Shown in pieces: positions 11,476 through 23,922 of a DNA stretch of 64,000 nucleotides. The notes beneath the pieces were generated by a model that worked only from the letters and a program-made list of their open reading frames with translations, was not told the origin of the DNA and ran no database searches. Source of the DNA: Clusia tigrina (lineage: Eukaryota; Arthropoda; Insecta; Diptera; Clusiidae). The stretch lies in the NCBI GenBank assembly GCA_920105625.2, contig OV050030.1:26705016-26769015 (forward strand), given 5' to 3'. Made by a program: the position numbers and the translations under genes. Position 1 is the stretch's first letter; every line of letters starts with the position of its first letter.

Positions 11476-12389
11476 CTTTCCCATATACATAGCACAAAAC
11501 TTATGGTTCAATCTGTGGACGCATGATCAAGTTGTCGCTGTCTTCGTATCACGTTTAAATACAGCAAAAAAAAAAATTAGAAGGCGTGCGAGTCCATCAT
11601 GATCGCATACTCATAGGTCGCATTGACTGAGAGCTATTGTCGCAGCCGCCTTGCTAATTTTCCTATTGGGTATGTTGGGCTTGAAATCTCGTTTGTTTCC
11701 GTTGACATTCCGTAGAGTCAGTGCTTGTAAGTAAACTTGTCTGTACACATTAAATAACCACTCTTCGCAGAGCAACTCATTCCAGTTGTGGCAACACGCT
11801 GCGTCTGCCGGCTTGTGGCCGTGCGTATGTGCAGTGCGCTTTCGCTCCTGCCAACCAGCATACCGAGTGCCATTAATGTTGTTAATAATGTCATCTTTCA
11901 CGTGCAATAATCAAAATAATAATAATTACAGTCCACACAATGTACGCCAGTGCAGAAGATGCTCTTCTTTGGCACTTCGAAGTACTCCTAAAGTGGGCTC
12001 ATTCTACAAAAGGCGTCCGCCACAAATATGCTTCATTTTTACACGGAATTCATACTAAGGCCATACCCGTTTGTCACATTTCTTACAATGTCCGCAATTT
12101 CTCGGTATGACACGTATTATTAAAGTATGGTAAAGGGTGCCAAGGTATGTGATTTTCTACGATATGGCAACACCACACAAAAAGTAATATTTCCGCTGTG
12201 AAGTTTTATGTTTCAAAAAGCATCTATCATAGAGTTAGACAAATGTGAACTGCAGTTATCAATTTGTAACCATCTGAACTGAATTCAGTAAATCAGAAGT
12301 AGGGTACACTAATTTGGTGAAAAATCTGCATACCGCACCATAGTTCGGAGAGGGCCAAAGTGGGCGAAATCTGGAATACTATGCATGCT
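11476..12389. other. non-coding, nothing recognised
   Basis: Moderately AT-rich with a poly-A run at 11569-11578 and small AAT repeats near 11915. Opposed open frames at 11611-11907 and 11786-12058 overlap and have no domain that I recognise. Confidence 0.45.
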
Positions 12390-13900
12390 ACTTATTATTA
12401 TTATTGCGTAGGGGATTTAAATTCATCGCGACTTTACGATCTATTGTGCACCCATCAAAGGTTCAAAGACATATTTGAGCTCTATCTTCTGGATAAACGT
12501 GATGACAAGTTTTGGCTCCTGTGGTTTCAGATCACTAGCAGAGCCTTGGAATATTGCCAACTATTTCCTGCTGGTGTGCTTGAGCGCCGGACATTGTGTC
12601 AGCATATGCAAAGACGTCTCCTCTTCCTCGATACAGAATCTACAGGAGCCATCCGATGTGATCCGCATCTTCACCATATGTGAGTTTAGATTACAGCAGT
12701 TTAGTTGGCCTGTCATCATCGTAAGATTATTCTTAGAGAGATTGATGAATGATTCGAATCTTTTTAGGTGGTATGTCCCTAGCAGACTCTTTGATACCCT
12801 TAGGCCTGGTATATTAACCCAGTGTTTGTGCCTATGGTGTCCCTCATCGATCCTAAGCTGGTTGAATAGCTTGCCCTTACCTACGCGTAGGAGTTCTGGG
12901 CCAATAAAGGGTGTTGCAGCCCCCTTCCTTGCAAGTTCATCGGCAATCTCGTACCCTTCTATGCCAGTTTGTCCTGGAGTCCATAGAATGGTAACTTTGT
13001 GGCGTGAGCCAAGAGCATTAAGTTTTTTGATGCACTCCCATACCAGTTTCGACCAGCCTGATAACAGCTAAGTGTCCTAATGGCCGCTTAGCTACTCGTT
13101 AGGATGGTAATTTACTTAAGCTCGTGACCTTTTTCAATGTTGAAATGTGCACATCTCTCAATAGCGTGGATTTTATAGTATTTGTATTTAAGTCCAAACA
13201 CCCCCGCGCCGGAACCCTCTTCTGTGAGAGACTCGTCGGTATACCAGGTGATAGTGGACTGATCTAACTTGTAAGTTTCGCTGAGACCTCATCATGCGAT
13301 TTTGTAGCTGCACTCTGTTTAAACTAGTTAGTGAAGCTGTAGCGCATGTCTGCTAAATATTTCGATATACTAATGTCTGGAATGGCCTTTGAAAATGATT
13401 CAACCATCTGACTCCCGATTGTCGTGATACATCAGTATGTTTACATTTATGTGTGAACATTTATGTGTAACATGGACATGACACCGATGAGGCTTCCAGG
13501 ACCATTTACTGTCTTCATCTTTCTATACAGAGCCCTCTTCTCTTGTGTTTTCACAAATATGTGCAGTGGTGTAAGTTCCAATATGATGTTCTGGGCGGCT
13601 GTAGGACAGGTTCTTATAACCCCAGTTATACAGACACCAGCAAGCCTTTGTACCTTAGCTAGTGCTTCCGCAAAGTTAATTGTCTTGATTTCTTAGCCCA
13701 GAGACCCGCTCCATAAGTGATCATTGGGCGTACTATCATAATCTACATCTACCGCAGGATCTTGGGATTGCATTCTCAATTCTTGCCCGCGATTGATCTG
13801 TATATCATGAGACATCTTTTCGCTTTGCTAATTGTCTCATTGATGTGGGACCTCCACGATAGTTGTTCATCTAGTATAATACCTAGAAACTTTAATTGTT
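12390..13900 (-). pseudogene. LINE 3' part with TAA tail, NLR-E
   Basis: On the minus strand: the reverse transcriptase end at about 13900-13590 (IILDEQLSWRSHIN, then PMITYGAGLWA), an RNase H remnant at about 13255-12890 (YTDESLTEEGSGAGVFG, later TGIEGYEIADELARKGAATPF), and the C-terminal domain at about 12745-12480 (MMTGQLNCCNLNSHMVKM, then CRFCIEEEETSLHMLTQCP). The 3' end is a TAATAATAATAAG tail read from 12407 to 12390. Like NLR-A it ends in TAA repeats and shares the LARKGA-TPFIGPEL stretch, so the two are probably the same family on opposite strands. Many stops. Confidence 0.82.
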
Positions 13901-14199
13901 TATTATTATTCATGCTACTTGTTCATCACAATTGTTTTATTGTGCAAATGTCCTTGATGCGGATCAGTAAATGCGTAGAGCCAGTCCAAAACAAACATTC
14001 ACAATACTCGTAACTAAGAAGGATGTACGAGTCCTCAAACACAGTTCGATTAAAGACAGCTTTTCAAACCAATGCGTGTTACACACAAATACAATCGTAA
14101 AGGATCAAAAGTGAGCATACGTGGAGCTTGTAACATATTGTGATATAATCATCTATTCAACATTCTTGACTAAACATGAATAATATTTTTACTAAGTAT

Positions 14200-14378
14200 T
14201 AAACCTTCCACCTTAAATAATTATGTTCGCAAGGCTGTGGAGGAATGAGTACTAGCAACCAAGACTTCCGAATCGAAAAGAAAACGATGTAGAAAGAAGC
14301 ATTTCGAGAGTGTAGGATTCGACCCCACTACCCCACGACTGTGAGACTAGCTTGCTTACCGGCAGACTAGCTTGCTAC
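14200..14378 (-). mobile_element. tRNA-derived SINE, copy 4, degenerate
   Basis: On the minus strand: a head with AGCAAGCTAGTCTCACAGTCG, B-box GGGGTCGAATCC, then CTCGAAATGCTTCTTTCTAC, TTCGATTCGGAAG, GCTAGTACTCATTCCTCC, and a 3' end with CCTTGCGAACATAATTATTTAAGGTGGAAGG. The head contains a local duplication (AGACTAGCTTGCT at 14345-14357 and again at 14363-14375). It abuts the RTE-type LINE remnant on its right. Confidence 0.75.
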
Positions 14379-15650
14379 ACCGTCCTTCCGCAGTACCCCT
14401 TCCATGGTGAAACTGAAGAGGTTGCACGACAGTGGATCGCCTTCTTTAAAACATTGCACGGTATTAAATGGTTCGGAGAGATCACTTCCTACCTTGACAG
14501 AGCTGAATGTATTGCTCAATATCATTCGACAGAGCCGTATTAGCTTTGTAGGAATACCGAACTCAGACATGGTGGCACATAGGTTATCGAAGGCAGCTTT
14601 ATAGTCTACAAAGAGATTATGGGTGTCGATCTGTTTCTCGTGGGTTTCTCCAGGATTTGGCGCAGCGTAAAGATCTGGTCAATGGTGGACTTTCCAGGTC
14701 TAAAACCGCACTGATTAGGTCCAATTAGTGTGTTGGCATATGGTTTTAGTATATCACACAACACGCTCCACAGAACCTTATAAGAGATGGCAATAAGACC
14801 GATTCCCCGGTAGTTGGCGCATATCATCGGTAAAGAAGAGAGGACACTGAGATTCCAACAGTCGGGCATGCAATCCTTCCAGCCATATTTTACTGATGAG
14901 GTGATGCATGTACTCTATCAGCTCATCACCGCCGCCCTTGAACAATTCAGCAGGCAGTCAATCGCCACCAGCTGCTTTGTTGTTCTTTAGTCGCTGAAGA
15001 GCAACTCGGACCTCATCATGGCTAGGTGGTGGAAGAACCACTCCGTCATCGTAAATTGGTCGTATCAGGTTGAATTCTTCAGAGGCAGTATTGGGGGCAT
15101 CGTCGGCTGCCAGAAATTTAGTGAAATATTCCCCCCATAATCTCAGTGTGCACTACGTATCCGTCACCAGATTCCCATTTTCATCTCTACCGGTAGATGC
15201 TCCGGATTTAAAACCTTGGTTCAGACGCCTGACCTATTGATAGAATTTTCGAGGATTAATTCCCGGTACATCTCGAATTCCTCACACCTTTCAGGATCGC
15301 GTTTTTTTCTTCTGAAAAGGCGCCTCTCTTCCGTTCTCCTCGCCCGGTAATTTTCACGCACGGCTCGCGTTCCAGCAGACTGCAGCTTACGTTTGTAAGC
15401 GGCGTTTTTTGCTGCAGAAGCTTCGCGACTCTCCTGATTATACCATTGATTTCATGGCGGCGGGCGTCTAAAGCCAATGGTTTTCTCTGCGGCGTTACGC
15501 ATGGAGCGATATATGTATTTCCAAAGTCCGCCGGCATCGTCGGGCAAAGAGGTGGAGCAGTTCCGAGAGGGAAGACTCGCTGCACACTATCCAGCGGATG
15601 CTGAGTTAGCTACCCAGGTGGCGCCACATGGAGGCTGTGTGTCAACTTGC
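14379..15650 (-). pseudogene. RTE-type LINE, endonuclease linker and reverse transcriptase remnant
   Basis: Minus-strand coding remnant. From right to left it has a basic linker (EINGIIRRVAKLLQQKT near 15430), a pre-RT region (DGVVLPPPSHDEVRVALQ, LKNNKAAGGD near 14980), and RT motifs: YRGIGLIAISYKVLWSVL, LIGPNQCGFRPGKSTIDQIF near 14710, ISLVDYKAAFDNL-like sequence after a frame break, and FGIPTKLIRLCRMILSNT with FKEGDPLSCNLFSFTMEGVLRK near 14440. The QCGFRPGKSTIDQIF and GDPLSCNLF patterns point to an RTE-like polymerase. Frameshifts and stops are frequent. The SINE at 14200-14378 interrupts or truncates its 3' part. Confidence 0.78.
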
Positions 15651-16404
15651 TAATGTTTGAAACAGAGATCGCTCTGGCCATCACCAAGTTGAAGGCAATC
15701 AGAAGCTTTACCCTGCTCAAATAAAAGCTAGGCCAACCAGTCAGTGATAAGTATACCGTCAAAATTCATCAGTGACGACGAGTCATAACTGATGATTCCT
15801 AAACGACAACTTATAAACATGTTCTTGCATTGATTCACTTAGTTCTGGAATATGTGGAATGACTTCGAAAGTAAATGGAATGAATAAAAGTAGTATGCGT
15901 CATAACCATCGAGTGCCACTTGGAAGCAGAAGTTATTAGAGTATTATAGAAGTAAAGTTGAACCTCTGAAAATGGTTTTAAGTAAAGATCTGTTAACCAT
16001 TGATCAAAGGAATTACTCTTGAGATAAACTACTTAAATTAAAGTGTGGTACAATCCAGTGATCGAACACAAAACTAACTTGCTGACTGCAAGTGATCGAT
16101 GATGGACCAATAAAACGCTACTAATGTTGAATAACTCCACAAAGCATAGGACTGCTTGGTACTCTTTTAGACTTATAATGCAAACTATTGAGAAAGCTCA
16201 AAGGATGTTTAGCTTGAGCCTCAGAACTGGAGGGAACCAGTCCAATTTAGCAAATGATTTTCGTTTCTATTTTGTTCATTTGGCCATTAAGATCTTTGGT
16301 GCCAAATAAGAATTTAGTTGATATATGCCTAGAATATGGGATATTTTTTTAAATTACCTGACATCAATCTTGGCAGAGAATTGTGTGATATTTTGCCTAC
16401 GTTA
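15651..16404. other. non-coding, nothing recognised
   Basis: AT-rich sequence with no motif that I recognise. The open frame 16124-16309 looks like chance. Confidence 0.45.
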
Positions 16405-16475
16405 TTCATACATGGTGCTCAAGTGTGCTTCTGGCAAACTGGACGGCCACTACTACCTAACCTAACCTACCTATT
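16405..16475 (+). mobile_element. LINE 3'-UTR stub, same family as the intact element, NLR-F
   Basis: Plus-strand sequence GTGCTCAAGTGTGCTTCTGG, then CAAACTGGACGGCCACTACT, matches the 3' UTR of the full-length element at 40087-45829 (minus-strand positions about 40130-40090) with few differences. It ends in CTACCTAACCTAACCTACC, where the intact element ends in (CTAC)n. Only about 70 bp is present, an extreme 5' truncation. Confidence 0.8.
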
Positions 16476-18520
16476 CATACAAGGACTTAACTACGTTTGA
16501 CATTTATTTCAGACCCTCTAAACCCACTGAGCGATCATAGAATTCATAATCTTAATGGTTTCTGATATGGTTTGAGAACTTGTCGTAAAATAGCTTCAAT
16601 ATCGTCAACAAGTCATTCTTCTCCATAATGTCTGATGCAAACTTATGCTGTAGCCATCCATCCATATTCTGTTTGCACTCATTTCGATTATTTGCGTTCA
16701 TTTTTCTTTTGAATTTTATAACAAAATTCCTTTTTATGCCAAATATTACTCTGCCCTGTGACAGAACGTGTCCAGCAACTGCGCAGTCAGCGGGATAAGC
16801 TTTAAATGCAAATCTCGCTGGCATGGACCGAAAAGCGAATGGGACGTTCCAGAGACATTTATATGCCATCATGTGGCGCAATTTTCTGCAATACAAAAGT
16901 GACAATTTGATTTATCACCGCACTTTGGCTTTAATGCAGCGGTCGTTGTGTTGTGCGGACGGTCGGTGGGTCGGTTGGTCGATTGGTCGATTGGTCGATT
17001 GGTCATTCGGTGGGTCTGTTGAGCGGTGCATCAGACTGGTGCACTGGTGGACTGGGCGACTGGCTGCAGTACTCGTAAATGTGCCACAATGAACACTCGC
17101 TCAATCGGCCGAGACGCAGCGGAACGTTGCAGCACGAGCAAAATGGAATCAATGCCAAATGCCATTGGCATTGAAGCAGCAGTCATGGTCGGCGGCTCTC
17201 GATGCTGGTGCTGTGGCCATAATTCAAATTGTGAAAACTGGTGCGTCGCCACATTCGCATAATTTTGTTATTTGTTGTGACTCCGCTGCGAAAAGCTGAC
17301 TTGGCTGTGCGCTATAAATATTGACCCGAGCGTTTGAGTACGAGTGCACGAGCGCTTTTGACCAACATTTCCATAAAATATTCCTCAAGCACAGAGTGCT
17401 GTCGTTTCTGCTTCGCTCTCGATTCAGTTCTCCTCTGTTATGTTCTCCTCTGTTCTGGTCTATCTGGATGGAATAATACTATTTTCCCTGCCATTCCTTT
17501 TTCTTGTTGGCAGTTTTAATATATGCGTCCATCCGCCTTATGACTATGCATAAGCATATATCCATATCCTTGCATCCATCACGGCGACTCATCACAGATG
17601 CATTTGCTCTGATTCCATTTTGCATCGTCATCGTTCAACTGTGATTCACTGCTAAGCGCAAAGGTGGTGGTATGAAGCCCAGCCAAACCAAACCAAACGA
17701 AGCCGGAGCCAGGGAAAAGAAAACACAACTGCGGCCACGAAAGGCGATGCGAATTCTAGGCACCGCTGAGCTGGTGTCGCGACACCGATTATTTATGAGT
17801 TCGATTTCGCTGTGATGCGGTGGGACTGATTGCGCGCAAATGCGACTCTGGTGTCACTTTTGTGCTGTCATTGTTGTTGTTGTTGTTCTTGTTTAAGAGC
17901 GCAACCGCGATTGACCAAACTCCAACTAAGTGTTCAGTATTACAGTGTACTGTGGCGGAGTCGGTTCTGAATTGCAGGGAACTGAAGTGATGTGCGGTAA
18001 CTTAGAAGGATTATAAATTTGCGAAATTGATGTTTGCACAAGTTAAATGTCGATCGCATTCTAAGCTGATTCGCCATTAGTATGCAACGGTGGAATGTTT
18101 GGGCACGTAACTAATTAGGGCGGATTCTCACTATCGTTCAGCTACTGATTGGAGTAGGTTCAGTATAGCTCACAAAATGTTACGAGCCGATAAACTGTAG
18201 AACAATTTTCTATCTTGAATATATCTATGAACGCGTGTATGCAATATACTCGTAATACAGAAAACTTTTGGTAGAATGAGTCAAAAGAGAACTCCTGAAT
18301 ACTCCCTCCAAAGAGGAAACCACTGCATTTTAGTGCCTAAAGTAGATAAGATGTAATGATATGTTTTCATGTTGGCCTTAGAAGATAATTCAGTGATCCC
18401 GTCTTCATGCCAATTTGCTAGCATGTCTTTAAAGACTAATGTTGATACAGCTTATTTCTATTCGAATAGTATATGAGAGTTATTTCAGCGTACTTTTGCT
18501 TTCTCATCGACTTCAAGTCA
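16476..18520. other. non-coding, probably single-copy intron or intergenic DNA
   Basis: GC is higher than in the surroundings. A short GGTCGATT run occurs at about 16960-17005, and (GTT)n at 17870-17887. Overlapping frames at 16552-17519 on both strands lack domains. No exon could be supported. Confidence 0.45.
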
Positions 18521-18528
18521 TATAAAAG
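18521..18528 (+). promoter_or_regulatory. TATA-like box upstream of 50-bp array
   Basis: TATAAAAG followed by a GC-rich stretch (GGGCCCC) is a canonical core promoter match. A start about 25-35 bp downstream would put transcription just before the 50-bp tandem array at 18611. No start-site motif is strong enough to confirm it. Confidence 0.3.
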
Positions 18529-18610
18529 GGGCCCCAAACTCATGAGTAAGTCCTTTGTATGCGCACAAGTTCCTCAATAGTAAACTGGTATTTGTAAGAA
18601 TTGAAATCAA

Positions 18611-19005
18611 ACTGATCAAGTAATAAAAAAGTTGGGTTCACAAGTTCTTTAACTGATAAAACTGATCAAGTAACAAGAAAGTTCCCGTCACAAGTTCTTT
18701 ACCTGATAAAACTAATCAAGTAACAAGAAAGATTTCGTCACAAGTTCTTTAACTGATAATACTGATCAAGTAACAATAAAGTTCACGTCACAAGTTCTTT
18801 GACTGATAATCCTGATCAAGTAACAATAAAGTTCACGTCACAAGTTCTTTGACTGATAATACTGATCAAGTAACACGAAAGTTCCCGTCACAAGTTCTTT
18901 AACTGATAAAACTGATCAAGTAACAAGAAAGATTTCGTCACAAGTTCTTTGACTGATAATACTGATCAAGTAACAAGAAAGATTTCGCCACAAGTTCTTT
19001 AGGTG
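18611..19005. repeat. 50-bp tandem repeat, eight copies
   Basis: Units start at 18611, 18661, 18711, 18761, 18811, 18861, 18911 and 18961, exactly 50 bp apart. Each has ACTGATCAAGTAACAAGAAAG, a variable six-base stretch (such as TTCCCG, ATTTCG or TTCACG), then TCACAAGTTCTTT-ACTGATAA. A degenerate partial unit precedes the first (CACAAGTTCC near 18565). Unit length never changes, so the array grew by unequal exchange without indels. No spacer sequence, hence not CRISPR-like. No open frame of note. Confidence 0.92.
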
Positions 19006-22000
19006 GAAAAACTTACCTTAACATTAAGTCTAGAGATGTCTCTGCATAACTGACAACAGTTCTTCGAAAATATATCCACGCCTGATAGAATATATGATTT
19101 CTTTCGGTCTAAATATTCCAAAGGGATCCTCCTCAACACCAATTTCCGTACACTATAAGAAAATATAAACAGACGAGAATAATTCGTGATATCGGAATCA
19201 TGTCCAGTTTGTCGGAGAATCTCAGACCCTTCCATTTTGCTCCGTTTAATATTGGTCTTGATTCGATGACATGACAATGGATGTGCCTCGACTGACACTG
19301 GTTCCAAGACTAAACAGTCCTAATACTGATTTTCCACCTATTTACGTATTCAATTCCAACCCTTTCTTTGGCCAATTGTTCCTACTCAGGTCTATTGCAC
19401 GGTTATTTATTGCACATAAATTGTGATCCTAGTCCTTGTAGCGTACAGTTGTTTCAGTACAAAGTAAACAATCATCACTTGAAGGACAGTAAAGAGCGTT
19501 AAGTTACATATTCACAGATATGTGCTGGATGCAAAGTCTTCATCGCTACAAATATTTTGGAAATTTTTATGGTGGAGGGAAGTGAACTTCGTGTGGATCA
19601 GAGAGCTGCTTGACTAAAACTATTTCTTTATTTTTTTTGATTCCTTATTTTATACCTTTCTTTTTTGTGAACTATTTGCTACTCCTTCAGAAGTTGACCT
19701 TAAACAACCATTATTCTTAATACGAAAAATAATATAGAGAATTTATAAAGATCTGTTTTATGGAACACGGACTACATCCATTCAAAATTTTAGCCACACT
19801 ATTGGGAAACCAAATAATTAAATGTGGTCATGTAATTTTATAACAACTCCTCTCACCCTTTATTTGAATTCTTTACAATGTTTAGAGTAGACATTCCCTT
19901 TGCAAACAAAATATCTCTATTTTTCTAAAGCGAAACCTCACTGAAACTGTCTCTAGCGCACTGGTGTGTACCCCACCTAATTGTTAGAGTGTGAGGAATT
20001 CTAACATTTGAATCATGAATAATTTGAGTGAATAAATTTGTATTAAACTGTCATTGTATAGCGACGAATCTTTAAAGAATGCTTAACTTATACATAAACA
20101 ATCTGAAGAGCCCCAAGAGGTATATATACGAGTATATATAATACATTATTCGGTGTGGCGGTATATTGGAATCATAAATTTAAGCTGACAGGAAATGATT
20201 GCTTCAGTCTCTCTCAATTTACATAGCCATGAGATTCCTGCAAGTCAACTAAAATCATCCACATTTTGAAGCTATGAAAGTTGGTGATATTCCAGCAGAA
20301 TTATAGTGCGAGTAGAACTATGTCTAGAATTTACTCTTGGGGAAAATTTCTCTTCATAATTTCAGAATACTACAACAACGCTTACAAAGGGAAATACGGA
20401 TTCGCTAAACCTGGAATTACACTTACATTTTAGAAAGTTAAGTTACACCCCGGAGAACGGAAACACCTTTTTTATCACCTTATTCCTTTTTCATATACTC
20501 AAAGCACCTGCTTTTGATTTGGGTACTTCCTTGAAGGCAAATAAGCGGCGCTTTGTGAGATGACTTTTAAATTTATCACTTTCCCGTGGGCAAATTTACT
20601 TTTAATTTTCTAACTTTCCCGTGGGCAAATGTAAACAATCGTAGATTCAGAAAGAGAGAGAGAGAGAGACAGACATAGAGAGACAGAGAATATTATGAGG
20701 GACAAAAATACATATCATATTTGATGAAGTGAAATATGATTGCAATTCTAAGAGAGTTCCTGTTATACAGTGCGGTATATTGATAACTTCTGTAACTATC
20801 TAAAAATCTTTCACTCTTCTTATGGGGAATTGAACACCTTCGTATATACTCCACACATTTCTTATATAATTATCATCTACGGCAGAGTTTGCATACAAAC
20901 ACCGCAGGTGAAAAGCAAGTCGGTATTTTCTCATACTTTCAACCAACCGAAGCCATCATCATTCACATTTATTTCAGTTCAGTTCTATGTCTATCTCAGC
21001 GCATGATTCCATTTGCCAAGTCAGTTGCTAATAACCACCCGTATACCAATGCCGTCGTCTTTGCTTTGTCCTCCAACCGAGCCGAAGGCATCATTGAAAA
21101 TTTAATTGCATCTCCTAAACTTCAAAATTGGTAAAATCAGCATAAGTTAAGACTACTTCGATTTAGAACCATTTAAGCCAGCCACCGCCACCAAAAAGAT
21201 GAACTCATAAATTATGGCACCGCAGACAGCATTGAATGTCATTCGCACGGCACCAGCAGTGCAGCATATGCCATGCATATGAGTTTTGCTGCTCCTGCTG
21301 ATACTGCTGCTGCTGCTGCTGCTGCTGTTGCTGTTGCCGGAGTCGGTGTCGGTGTCGGTGCCGGTGCTGGTACTGTGGACGACCAAGCGACAACAACATC
21401 GAGAGCGCGCGATAATGAACCCCATTTTAAAGTCAATACCATTCAATACGATTTGATTTACAATCCCATTTCGATTATAATCGAGATGATGATGTGTGTG
21501 CGAGCTTAAACCGAGCGCACCCAACCGAACCGAACCGAACTGAGCTGAACCTGTGAATTGTGTCCAGTGGCGGATCAAATCCGGGGAGTGAAACCCCCAC
21601 AGATAGATGGGAATAAAAACTATGAACTCATCTATGTACTCCACAGTATTGTGCATGAAAAAGGAACTGTAGCAATCCTGGAAGGTTTCGCGATATCCTG
21701 GCCTATTAAAGAATTCTAGCAAACAAATTCCTTGTTAAGACTTGGATGAAAAATCCAATAAATAAGTCAACTCAAGCCAAACTCAGGTACACGGTACAAA
21801 AATGCCCTTATTATGGGTCCTTTGACCGAACATATCTCCATAATGCAAACAAGCCCACGAAATGGTGATATTATTATGCAGGAAGAATCAGGTGATTCGC
21901 GCTATTGCATATTTTTCAGTGTGTTTATTTTAAATCGCTTCCAGAGCTATTCATAATATATGTAGATATATCTCACTGCCAACATATCAGAAACATATTT

Positions 22001-23922
22001 TGGAGCCGTTTCAGTCAAGTTGAAAAATCTACTATATTTCTATCTATATAATTGTTAGCTACAAGTTGTATATAGAAAACCTTTCAACCACATCTATGAA
22101 AATGCGGAAAACCCCCTTTGGATACAATCTGGGACCACCACTGGTGGCACCGCATAGCAAATGTACACCGCAATGCTGCAGCTACCTCGGCAAGGAGACT
22201 TCTAGCGGTTTTCACTGGAAATCGAAATAAAGCGACGCTACAATTGGCATATAAATTGTAATACCTGTTGGCAATTGCATATGGAATAGGGACACATACG
22301 AGTACGTGCCTATGTTAGTCTGTACGAGCGCTGCTGTCAGACGCTGGCTGGTTTGGTCGCTGCCCGGTCGGCTGAGCGTGGTTTGAGGATTATGCGGTGT
22401 TCAAGTCACAAAAATAACGAAAAATTTATATAAAAATACAAAGCGACAATGAGAGCGAACAATAAATATTGCAAAAGAACAAAAACAACAACAACAACTA
22501 CAAAAAATACAACAAAAAACAATAAAACCAGAAAGGGTAGCGGAAACATCGAAAGCAGCATACAACTTCCAAACTGTTTCATGGCCGCATTCCATAAGTC
22601 CCAGGAAAAAAGGCCGGTGGATGAAGTGTTCATAAGCCCAAAAATGCACAGACGAAAATCGGGGCCATGTTTCTTAAGAGGAATGTAGCCCTTTAAGGTC
22701 CTTATCATTTGTGAAACCATTACGAGATATTAAAAGAGTTCTGAAACTCTGGAAGCATGCTTCAATTGAACCAAATTTTAAATGCTTCAATTGCACTAAA
22801 TTTGTGAAGATATTTCATGTTCACTTTAACCAAATTTTAGACTCTTGTTCAAGCTCCAATTGGAGAAGGCTAAGGAACTTAATAAAAACAAAATTATAAC
22901 GTTTGCCAATGAAGGAAACAGTAATGTATCTAATGTCGCTCAAATTTTGATGGTATAAGAGGGACCTAAGAGGGGAACTGACAAAACCCTTAATATATAA
23001 CAGACTAAATAAGATAAAAAGCTAGAATATTATTTAGTCTCAGATGACTTGATATCACATCTATTCATATATCTTCTTAAGTAGTCATGCCATTTTTGTT
23101 CCCATATATTGGGGTAGTTTCACGTGTCAACTTTGTAGTCTTGAAGAATTCTACTTGAGATTTTGAGGAATTTACATATACTCGTACATATATTCTGATT
23201 CTTGGAAGTAATGTATAATATTAACATACTAAGCGCTAATAAACTTCCTGTACTCGTCCGTCCATTTCGTATTCTAAACTATATCGCAGCAAATACAGTA
23301 AAACAATTATGATTGCTCTTACGTATTTGTGTGGAGCTTCTAATGTATGCGGATCTTTCTCGAAATAAATTGTTAATGGAATCATATGCCAGTATGGCAC
23401 TAACAAAGATTTACAGATCCTCAGGTCATAGTAATGTCGAGCATTGACCTACAGACTCAATATTTGTGGTTGATTGACTCAAGATCTGAAGCTTTCCCTG
23501 GAGATGTTTGCGTTAACTTGGTTTCATACCAAAAAGAAAGTTGTTTTTACCAAGGACTATTCAATTTAAATTATCTCTAAAACAAAGTAGGTTGCAAGGG
23601 AGACGTTTTCAAGTAACATGTTTCACAGAAAATACCGAACTAATCCTCAAACGTTTATATATCAATCATTCTAGGGGATTTCTCTGAATAACATGTAAGA
23701 TGGCATTCATTTACTTAAGGTCACGAATTAAGATATATTCAAGAGGTAGTTTCTAATATTTAGTTCGCACATGCTTTCTAAATAAGTCTTCCTATAGGGG
23801 AGGATTGGTTATATTTCCACATAATTGAAAACAATAAATATCAAATATTATAAAACTATCAGAGATATACTATAATAATGGAGCATGTGTCAGGAAAAAA
23901 CGCTCTTAAGGTATCCTTTAAT
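19006..23922. other. long non-coding stretch with small simple repeats
   Basis: About 4.9 kb without a supportable gene. It contains a 35-bp direct duplication (20561-20595 and 20596-20630, both ending CTTTCCCGTGGGCAAAT), a GAGA run at about 20652-20690, a CTG/GTC trinucleotide block at about 21287-21370, and a CAA block at about 22487-22520. Open frames over the CTG block (21153-21722 minus, 21273-21509 plus) give low-complexity poly-Ser, poly-Gln or poly-Ala in different frames and are not credible genes. Confidence 0.5.
21287..21370. repeat. CTG-rich trinucleotide block
   Basis: Interrupted (CTG)n followed by GTCGGT/GCCGGT hexamer-like repeats. Such blocks are common in fly introns and regulatory DNA; nothing shows it is coding. 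Confidence 0.8.

Noticed and set aside
12475..13071. 198-codon plus-strand gene
   Set aside because: The minus strand of the same region encodes RNase H and zinc-knuckle motifs of a LINE; the plus-strand frame is its shadow.
18611..19005. CRISPR-like array
   Set aside because: The units are directly adjacent with no unique spacers, in a eukaryotic genome with no cas-like genes. It is a minisatellite.
21153..21722. Ser-, Gln- or Ala-rich protein genes over the CTG block
   Set aside because: Every frame on both strands is open only because of the trinucleotide repeat; no start context, domain or conserved flank supports a gene.
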